The translations under genes and the position numbers were made by a program. 64,000 nt of DNA from Ampullaceana balthica (Eukaryota; Mollusca; Gastropoda; Lymnaeidae): the NCBI GenBank assembly GCA_944989445.1, contig CALYLW010001085.1, positions 356,694-420,693 of the forward strand, in the 5' to 3' direction. Positions 37,401 to 48,600 of the stretch are shown piece by piece. Below the pieces are notes generated by a model that saw only the letters and a list, made by a program, of their open reading frames with translations, was not told where the DNA came from and did not search any database. Position 1 is the first letter of the stretch, and every line of letters starts with the position of its first letter.

Positions 37401-40400
37401 TCACAGAGATGGACTTCTATTGCTTGAGTTCCAAAACTTAAATATTTATAGGTTCCTATTGATATGTTTGTTTAATTGTATTTGCTTCCAATCAAATGTA
37501 CTCATTTATAAAAAATATTGAGGAATAACACTTTGAGTGAATCTAGTGTGTGATAGCTGAATTGTGTAAACACATTGTGCGACATCCAAAATGTGTGAAC
37601 TAGTGCCTGACAGCTGAAATGTGTGAAATTAGTGTGTGACAGCTGAAAGGTGTGAACTTAGTGTGTGACAGCTGAAAAGTATGAATTTGGTGTGTGACAG
37701 ATGAAATGTGTGAGCTTAGAGTGCGACAGCTGAAATGAGTGAACTTGGTGTTTGACAGCCAAAATGTATGAACTTAGCATGTGAGACAGCTGAAATGAGT
37801 GAACTTAGTGTGTGACAGCCGAAATGTATGAACTTGGCATGTGAGACAGCTGAAATGGGTGAAATTAGTGTGTGACATCTGAAATAAGTGAACTTGGTGT
37901 TTGACAGCCGAAATGTATGAACTTGGCATGTGAGACAGCTGAAACGTGTGAAATTAGTGTGTGACAGCTGAAATGTGTGAAATTAGTGTGTGACAGCTGA
38001 AACGTGTGAACTTAGTGTGTGACAGTTGAAATGTGTGACAGTTGAAATGTGTGACAGTTGAAATGTGTGACAAAGCACCATATGAAAGTTGAGTTGTGCT
38101 AACCTGTTGAGGAGGAGCTGGCATGTGAACCAACTATCACCAACTCTGGCACTGACGTGTCCGCCTTCATCAGCTCCTCTGCGAACCTGGACAAGACCGG
38201 GTCCTTGAACCCACACGAGTTTCTCCTCTGGTCAAACGAGTAGCCGTCCAAGGAGCCCCTGCGCCAGGTTTTCCCGCACCCGATATCATCGTCCGTCCTG
38301 GACAGTTTCTTCATCTTCTCCTCAACCGTCCCGCCACTGAACTTGTTGTTATTGAAGGCCTGGAGGGAGAGCGTAACGCTCGTCTGGCACGGTTCACTGC
38401 TGCGCCGCTCGTAGGTCTTGATCTGGGGGCTGTGATCCACTTTCAAGTAAGCGTTCGTCAGAGTTTCACGGCTCATGGGCTTCCTGAAGAAAAGTCCGAT
38501 GCTGGGTGAAACAGATCGCCGGGCCCGCCGCGGGCTCTCTGAAGCTTTGGTTGATGAACTCGAGAAAATGTTGGAGGCAAAGCTGTCGTAGTGACTGTGA
38601 ATTCTACTTCCTGGGGAAAAATGTCCGGTTGTATTATTAGAACTCTACAAAACAAGGAACACTGATTTATAAAGTGCGTTAATGGAATTTTCACTGTAAG
38701 CTCTATTTAAATAAATCACAAATGTAATAATAAAAGAAATTTTGAAAGACACATCAACCCATTTAATGAGACCTAAAAGATTAGTTTAATTCATTCCCTA
38801 AAGGTGAAAAACAAAAAATAGGAAAAATTTCTTTGTTCCCAATCTGTTTGAATTTACTGTCATGCTCTCTTGATGACGACTAAATTTAAACGCCCAGTTA
38901 CAGAGATGAAAAACTATTATTAAAACTCCCAGCCTCACCTGTAGAGTGAGCCCCTGTATCAGATGAGGAAATGGTTCCATGATAGCAGGAGGACCCCGGA
39001 CTGAGAGCCTGGACATCCATGCTGTCTGATATGGTCTGGAAAACTTGGCTAACGATGGACGCGGCAGCCTGGTAGGCGTCAAGGGACAGGTCAGCGTTGG
39101 TCAAACTCCTACGCCTCTGGCCTGGACCACCGACAGGCTGAAAGCTGCCCTGAAGAGCTGTCGTGTGAAAGGCTGAGAGATCCCCGGGGGTTCTGGAGGC
39201 AGGGGGTGATGACAAGGGGAGGTCCAAACTACCTCTCCTCCTGACGGGCACAGGGATACCGCTGCTGGCCACCCTCTGGAATGTCGTGCCCTTGGCGTGG
39301 CTTGTGTACAATGCCTGGGGATGTGCCAGTTTGGAGGATGAGGAGCTCCCCGGATTTTCTTCAACACCCTCTTTGAACTTGACCATCTTCAGAGAACCTG
39401 ATGACCGCTGCAGGCCGGTCACAGACTTCAAACTGACGCCAGAGGCAGCTGTGTCTGATTTTGACGGCAAAATACTTTTAGATTTGGGCCGGGCAGACCC
39501 CGCCTCGTCAGCAATTATGTCCCTGGAACTAGCCCCGGGAACCTGGAAGTCTGCCTGGCCATCAGAGGTGGAGGCCACACCCCCAGAAGCTCCGATCTCC
39601 TCAAGGTGCAAGGAGGAATGCCTGTCCTGGTCATACTCTTGGCTTTCAATCTCTGCGATCACATGGAAGAAGACTTCATTGATGATCTTGTTTGCGAACC
39701 AGTTGTACACCTCGTCTGAAATTTCCTCTTGAAAAATTGGAGTCTGGGAGACAATCTCAGCCCCTTCTAGAACACCCTGACTCAAGGACAACTCTGCCAG
39801 GGTGTTAACAAAGCGAATAAGCTTGGGCCGACTTAGTGATGTCTGTGGATTGTTGTTTTCCAGATTCTTCTATTTGTTTGGCCCACCTTTTCTCCTCATT
39901 TTTCTTGGAACCTCCCCTGCCCTGCCTCTTGTGGGCAGATTCATGTGCGGATTCCTTGAGGTGCCGTGACCTCCTCTCACGCGGAGGTGCCGCCACGTCG
40001 GAGAAGACATACCGACTTCTGTGTGCCCTGAACAGTTTCTCATCTCGTTCCCGTGCCGTCTGCTTTTTACTCTTCCCGGGCTTGACCTTTTCTTTCTCCG
40101 CAGAACCCGGCGTTACATCAAAATGATCTGGTTGCCTTGTCCTGCAGTGAGAAGATCCAGGCATCGAGCCCTTGGCAGGATCATGCCATTTCTTTGATGA
40201 GCTTCCGAATTTAGGAATGCCGGAAGTCTTGGTGGGTCCACTGGCCCCGCTGGACAGGTGAGGGATTGACTCCGTCGAGCTGGCAGACACGGCCTCGGCC
40301 TCTCTCTCCGCGGGTCTGGACGCCTTGGTTTGCTTTGAACGTGTGGCTGGGCATTCAGGTGTCTTTGATGTACCAGGCTTGATGAATTTTTGGGGGATCT

Positions 40401-43400
40401 CTTTCGTACCCTTTGTGATATGAGAAGTATATTGGATCTTCTGATTAGGGGTTTGTTGCCTCTCTACCTTAACAGCCTCCGGGTGCATGTTGACATAGCG
40501 AACAGAAATACCAGGCTTTGAGATGGTAGGTATGGAACAAGATGCAGCGCCATCTTTTTTAATTTCATGCATCTTCTCCTTGTGACATGCAGACGCTTCA
40601 TGTTTGGAAACTGGAAATTTAAGAGTTTTAGAATGAGAATCATCAGGGATATGGCTGGTGGCTTCATCTGGCTTTCTAGACATGTCACCCCGGACAGTGA
40701 CTTCTGGCTGGTTGCTAGCTGTGACATCTAATACATCACTGGCTGTGGCACCCGGTTGGTCACTGGCTGTGGCACCCGGTTGGTCAGTGGTACAGGCACG
40801 TGGTAGGTCGGTGGCAGTGATGTCTGACGACGTAGTGTGGAAATCTCTTGAACTCGACACAGACGCGGCAGATGACTGGATGGACACAAAACCTGAATCT
40901 GCGCTAAGGTGGCAGGATCCCTTCCCAGCATGCTTGGAGTACAGCACAGAAAAGCTCGACGCCGAATACATTGGCTTGTGTGAACTTTGCGTGGGAGAAG
41001 AACCAAAAACAGCGGGGGGAGCTGCAACAACAGTGATTTCTACTGTTGGGCTCAAGTTGTCATTGGGTGGTAACATTGACTTCACGCTCGGTTCAGAAAC
41101 ACTTTCTGCAGAGTCCTTTGGCTGAGTGTATTCATCATCCCTTTGGGACTCTTCAGTGGTCTTACAAGCCAAATCATCTCCTTCAAGGTTAACCTTTTCC
41201 TGTCTTACTAAAGTCCCAGCCCTGGAGACCGTCTTCTTGTGTCTTGGTACAGAGCTGGCAACCTTTGGGAGATGGACTGGCATTTCAGGGGTTGGAATAG
41301 AGCTGGCAACCTTTGGGACATGGACTGGCATTTCAGGGGTTGGTATAGAGCTGGCAACCTTTGGGACATGGACTGGCATTTCAGGGGTTGGTATAGAGCT
41401 GGCAACCTTTGGGACATGGACTGGCATTTCAGGGGTTGGTATAGAGCTGGCAACCTTTGGGACATGGACTGGCATTTGAGGGGTTGGTATAGAACTGGCA
41501 ACCTTTGGGACATGGACTGGCATTTCAGGGGTTGGAATAGAGCTGGCAACCTTTGGGACATGGACTGGCATTTGAGGGGTTGGTATAGAACTGGCAACCT
41601 TTGGGACATGGACTGGCATTTCAGGGGTTGGTATAGAGCTGGCAACCTTTGGGACATGGACAGGGTCGTTGAAAAAGTCCATTTCAGGGGCTCCCCAACT
41701 ATCAACTAGAAGACACTGGTGGCCGGGTTGAGCAAGGGCGTTGACTCCAGTGGCGACTCCATTCCTGACAGCTGACGTCACCATCTGAGAGGCGTAGTCA
41801 GTTAGCATGGTCAGGATGCCGCCTTCTTCCTCAATGACACCGTGGCTGTGCTTCTGGAGACTCTCTGAGATTTCCTGGATGAACAATGGGGAATACACAG
41901 AAATTAACCACCAGTGAGGGAGATATCTTACACACTTGTATACCTTTAGATCAGTGAGTCTCAAATAGATCTGGTCAACTCATGGGGAGCATTGAAAAGC
42001 TTGGAGAATTTTAAGTGACACCATGCACTATGCTCAGAAGAAAAATCAAACTATAATAATATTTAAAAGAAATTTTATTTGCTGCAGGTAAGGGTGGGGT
42101 AACAAATAAGACTAAAAATTAGTTAAAGAGGCAGGGGGAAATATTGTTCCTTTTGAGCTGTGCGGCTGCACTGTAACTTTTGATAAGTCTAAATTTGAAT
42201 ATGTCACAGTGAGACATTACTACTGTTTTATAATGTATGCATCTGTGTCTAGTTTACTTTTACACAACCTTTATTTTTTACTCTATTTATTTTTTTACTT
42301 TTGTTTATTTTCCGGATAATCATGATTACACTATGCCATATACTGTAATGTCAAGCTTTAGACCAGCGGTTCGCATCTTGAGGGTCGCGACCCCCAAGGG
42401 GTCACGACGTGTTTTCTGGGGGTCGCCAACTGTCGACTAAAAATATTCACTATGCAAATTTGATGAATTTTGTAAAAACTTTATTGAAAATGACTTATTT
42501 TAATTTCATGGGGGTAGCGGGTCACATGGCTTTTATAAAAAGGAGTTGCCACCCAAAAAAGGTTGGGAACCACTGCTTTAGACTGTACATCACGTAAATG
42601 AACTGTTTTGTTGATGAAAAGTAAAATGAATAAATAATAATAGCAATTTCTAAATAAAATTCTTTAACCAATGGGTCTAATGTCGGTTAATTAACAGTCA
42701 CATTCTTTTAACAAAACTCTTGATCAAATTTTAAGATGAAGTTGGGTAAAGAAAAATTTGGGTACAATATAGTGAAATGGGTGATGATGGAGTTTGGGGA
42801 ATATGCTTGGAAGCTAATGCAAGAGGCGATTTCTTCATTTTAACTTAATCTAAATCATTGCTTTTCAAAGTGGTGATCCACGGACTTTTCCCAGTCCGTG
42901 GGCCATCCAACGCCGGTCCGCAGAAGTAATGTAATCAAAAAAGGAAAGAAAAATATAATTCTAACCCTCCATTTGCAACCATTAATACAAACGCTATAGA
43001 ATATGTCCATTTTTCGGCAATAAGCACATAAAATGAAACAAATAAATTAAAATAGATTACATTTTGCTTCCACGTCAGTACAGGGAAAATAGTGCACTGT
43101 TACCTGGTGCAATGGAAAAATTCCTGCCGGTCCGCCATACTAAAAATTTTGAGAAGCACTGATCTAAATTACTTAGACCTACTGAGGTGTGTGCGTTTGT
43201 GAGATCGCAGTCTTTGCTCTTATGGATGGTGTACAAATTAGCTCACAAGTTTGGTATTCTGCACACAAATAAACAATCTTAAGGGTAACATAGGAGACCA
43301 GGTGACAGATGCATTTGTTTTCAAGGTGACAGATGTGAATAAAGATTTAAAAAGTTCAATTTTAATTCTGACCAAGATAAAATATGACCAGAGATTCCCA

Positions 43401-45646
43401 TTCCATAGCACATTGACCACTCTATGATTTCAAAAACTCTAGGGCATAGAAGGCAAAATTCACGTGTAACAGGGTTTGAAAATAGGAACTCTCCAACAGA
43501 AAAGACATCCGTTTTATCCTCAAAGCCAATGAATTTAAATAATATGATGCTTCTTGGCAGGAAGTTTTATATATTTTTTTTATGTATCTAAAAAAATGTA
43601 ATGAGTCCTTGCAGATTTTCAGATTATTTCCAACCAATCTACACTCCCCGTATTTAGTTAAATATTTAACAACTAGTCGTATAAATACAATGCTCTGATA
43701 AACATATCATACAAAATCCACACATTTACTTATAAAATTGGATACTGCTGTAAAAAGATTTTAAAATTAAACTAAGAAATTATTGGTGTGGAAAAAATCA
43801 TATTGGTAGTTTAACGTAATTTCTTACTTCAAGGTCAGTGCTGAAGTCCGAGCTGTGCTTACTGGAGCTTGACCTCCTTGACGTGCTGTCACTGAACTGA
43901 GAGCTCCGACGTCGGAAGTGGTTCCAAAACTCCAGGAAGTCATTGCTGGATCCATTGGTGCCATGAGAAGAGATAGACCCTGACCTTGAGCCCCACGTGG
44001 AATTGGAGCTTGAGTTTGGTCCACCGCACGACCCTGAACTTCTAGCCCCCGAGCTTGAAGAGCTGAGGAACTCTCTGAGCTCTCCGTAAAAGTCTCTTGA
44101 GCCCTGCTGCTGTGGCTCGGCAGGATTGTCGAGATCAGGTATAAAAAAGTCTGCCGTAACGTGGATGTCGCCGGAACCGTTTCTCGGCTTGTGGTAGATG
44201 GGGAGGGTGAACGATGTGTTTGGGGAGACATTGGATGACGACAAGGAAGACTCCGGGGACAACGATGATGGTGGACCAAGCAGGCCAGAGTCAAAGCTGA
44301 CCGTCCCCGACTCTTCCGTCAGGCTGAACTTGCCGGGGTGAAGGTTATCTACATTGACATACAGCATATCTGAAGATACAGGGCTGTTGTGCTGCTGGGA
44401 GTAGGTGACTATCGGAAAATACGACCTTGACACATCAAGATGGCTCTGGGCCTCTTGTAACGAAGGTGAAGATTTCGATTCCTCTGAGATCGCGTTGGTG
44501 GAATTTGAAGCACTTGTAGTGCTCTGGCCTTGTGCGGTATTGCTTTTTCCACTGTAGTCCTCAAAACGGCTGATATTGCTTGGTTCACTGTCGTCTTTTA
44601 AACAGCAGGTATTGCTTTGTTCAATGTAGTCCACATTCGGCAGCATATAAAATTCAAGAGACAGGCTATGATCTGTGCTGTCAGCGGACAGCTGTGGCAA
44701 CGCCACGGTAAAATTTGTAACTGCAGGACATGAATCTAAAACTAATGATCTTGAGTTTTCAGTAAGACAAAATTCAGCACCCAGGGTGGAATGTGCCACG
44801 GTTGACTCCCCCCCGGCCCTATCAGCAGTCAAAGTTGTTTTCGTTAGGTTTCCAAGAATATCACTAGCTAACGTCATTCCGAGAAAATCGTATCTAACAG
44901 AGTGGCCAGCTGCCAAGGCACTTGAGAGTGAGTGTGAGGGTCCATGTGGGCTGTCCACTTGATGAGATTCCAATCTAGGTATTGCATTTATATCACAGGG
45001 CCTGCTGGGTGGCTCTTGAGAAAGATGGGTTGGTGCTGGACAGTTGCCGGGTTCTGATGGATCAAGAGAAACTAACTGTGATGATGAGTCTGGATGAGAG
45101 CTGAAATGATCAGAGGCGCCACGTTCAGGAATAGAGGCGCCATGTTCAGGAATAGATGCGCTGCTGGAATGAACAGAGGGGGGCGTCGGAAACACAGCGA
45201 CGGGGTCTGAGGAAACGGTCTGCGGCGCATGTGACGCTTCGGGGGCACGTGGCGATCGGGCCGCATCAGCTGTTACTGGGGATGATACCAAAGGAGAGTG
45301 GAAAGGAGCCTCCGTGACTGTTTGCATGTGGAGTCCTGACATGCCGGCTGGCTGTTTACGAGAGTCGAATACGGCGGCGCTGGTTAAGTTGGTAAGGGCT
45401 GATGCTTCCCCCTGTGGGCATGATGGCGTCAGGCCAGGAGGCGGCGGGGGTTGGTGATGCTCAAGGTCACCGAGCTTTGTTGGCGGCCGTTGGTGTAAAA
45501 CTACAGACTGCTGCTGACCCTCGGATGCCCTTTGAAAGGCATCACAGATGACACTTGTCACCATCCCAGCTGCAACGTCCACAGCTTCTCCTTTGGTATC
45601 CACTGACATATTTACTGCTCCTTCATTGCCGTCTGCACAAATATAT

Positions 45647-45677
<31 letters not shown>

Positions 45678-48600
45678 AAATAAAAACATGTTTACACTAG
45701 AGCAGGTCGTGTTGTTGGTACAGATCCAACAGCCCTTAAATTCAAGGGGTTACACTGCTACATAAAAAATAGCTACAAGTTTAAAAATACAAAAAGTTTT
45801 AACAAAAACTTTACTTTCAAAATTAATTAAACATTAAAAAATTTCTTTAAAGGATCAAAGCAGCTTATATGCACCGTAATGTCATTAAATGTTGTATTTG
45901 GGTTATGAATGTTTCTCATTGAATGAGTTTATAATTATGTGTGTTACTATTTTTATGTAAAGCGCTGTGAGCCCAGCTGCTTGCTGGAGTACTGCGATAT
46001 ATAAATTATCAAACCATTATTATTATTTAAGATATGCCAACGAGTTAGAAAATAAAGATATGTTTTTAAAAAGAAAACAAAACAGTGGAATGATTTTCCA
46101 ACCTTGATCAACTAGGGCAAGGCCATCGTCAGTGGCAGGTAACCTACAGAAGCCAATCAAAGCCTTGTTGAGGTCCCTCATAACAAACGTCTCTTCATAC
46201 TGCCTCAGTGTGGGGACGTCCCTGTAGGACAGGGCATCTATGGCTACCATCCGCAGGGTCTGATCATATACAAGACAGCAACGACAGTTTAGATGTATCG
46301 ACAATAAAAGGTCAGCTTTTTAAAAATTAAATTTGAAAATTTCCCAGAATTAGAAAATATAGAGTGAATTATGAATAGATAGGAAACATGGTGTTATGTC
46401 TTATGAGCAAGGGAACTGAGGACTACTGGCATTGTCATTAAAATCTCCTACCACCCTTTAAGAAAAAACCAATTGTCCAGTGCAGCTTACTTTGTTGGCA
46501 TTGTTTTTAAAGATGACCATCCAATCGTTGAGCCTAGTACAGCTTACCTTGTTGGCAGTGTTCCTGTTGTAGTGACCAGCAAACTCCAGGGAGTCAGCGT
46601 AGCCAGTGCAGCAGGAGAACTGCTCAAAGCCTGACACTGAAATGGCTTCATTGTGTTCCATGCTCTCCATGAATAACATGGCCGTCATCAACTCTGGGCA
46701 CACGCAGAACTTTATTTCCTCCTGAATATAAAAACATCCAATTTAAAGGGTCTTTGATCGAACAACAAAATTAATTAAGGATTCCTAGACTTTATGTGGA
46801 CAAAATATTCATGAATATTTGAAAATTACAGATGATATAAGCAAGTTGTTCAAAAGCTGATACTGATATCACCATTCCAGAAAATAAACAAATGAACAAC
46901 CCCGTAAAAACAAAGTTTTTGACTATAAATCCCCAGGCCTGCCAACCTGCCAAGAAAAAAAATCTGTAGAGGGGTCTACGCGCGGCGTTGCAGCACCCCA
47001 CGGCGCTGGTTTAAGAACTACATACTAAATAAATATAAAGTAATAAGTTAAATCCATTATCTTTTAATTTAAGTGTCTACAGAACACCACAGAATACTGG
47101 AAATGTTTACATTGCATTCAGATACACGAGAGAATAACCATGTTTTTCACATATGAACAGAGGCTGCATAAGAGTTCAGCTTTCCAGCATTTCCCTTGTG
47201 GCCTTTTGAACTTTAACAGTTCTTTCGTCAATTGAAGTTAGCTTTGCTTTTAGATAAATATTAGTCTTTAGTTAGAAACTTTAGAAAGAGTATCATTCAT
47301 CTGAATTAATGATTGCTCTTGTTTCATTGTAATTTTTCTGAAAACATTTCTTTGAATCTGGCATTAAAAAGATAGGTATTAGAAAAATTGTTATTTCTTC
47401 CAAAAAGTAGGATGGTAAATAAAACTTTCCATCTCATATCTGAATTTCCTATTCCTTCAACAATAATAACAAAGTAATTGTTAACAGATGAGTCAGATGT
47501 AGATTCACTAACTTTTACTTTACTAATCAGCAGTTGTAATTTTTGCATTAAACTATTTTTATTGTTATTGAACCCACCACTTTCAAAAGATAATTAGGTC
47601 TGGCACAGATTGCAAATGTTTCGCCACGGCCACAGGCGAGTGTTTTTCCAAATACTGATTCGAAAACGAATGTCCCAATGCCGTCTTTTCTTTATTTGTT
47701 TAGTTAGACTAGTCTTAGTACTAGTACAAACCGTTTTTAGCAGCGTTCCTTACAAATGTATCCATTTTTTTTTAAAGTCACAGAACAGCTGAATTGTAAA
47801 ATATTTTTTATTAGGCTGGTAAAAGGAATAATGTACGATCGGATGGCCAACGAAGAAATAGTTAGATATCGCGGTTCGCTTGGATAACGGAAGTACAGGA
47901 AAAAACCCAGGAAGTGGCATTTTCATTTTCGAAATACATCACCGCCATTATTAGTATTAGCTTTTTATTTTTATAATTTTTTCGCATTCGGATTTTTCAT
48001 GGTGAATTTTTTTTTCGGAAAATCGGGAGATTAAGGGTCTTATCGGGATTTCGTAAGCATGGGTAAAAAATCCGTATAATCCCGAAAAAATCGGGAGGGT
48101 TGGCAGGCCTGATAATCCCTTATACATGAGACACAACTAAAAGTATTGACTATGTTCAAACGCGACAAACATTTACAGACTTAAGTCGTCTTATCTCCTC
48201 TGGCTTTAAAACCGGTGGAAGGGGGTATGGACATCGACGGGTGGCGTAAGCGTGTTAACTCAACTGGCACTTGGAAGAAAAACAATAACAAACTGTGAAA
48301 TTGAATTACAAATGTTATATAGAGATAAACTAAAAATGCATTAATTTAATTACGGTATGTTCGATCAATCTGAAATTTTGATACGATGCATTGTTAGGTG
48401 ACACGAGTCTATGTGCAAAATGTCAGCTCGATAGCATCACGGGGAAGTGTGTCATTTTTTTACTTTTGTTTTTCCACCCGCCCGACGACTAATGACAGAC
48501 AAGATTTCAAAGTTAATATGAGGGATTTAAAAAATGACCGACCACGAGTTTTGTTGACCCCCCTACAGTAAGTAAATAAAACATCAATATGGAACATTTA

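Noticed and set aside
41690..41705. FFAT-like VAP-binding motif (DFFNDPV) in exon 10
   Set aside because: The core fits poorly and there is no acidic flank upstream; too weak to claim.
40658..41709. Open frames of 117-156 codons on + opposite exon 10
   Set aside because: Mirror of the coding VNTR and adjacent exon; the minus frame has splice-consistent ends and phase.
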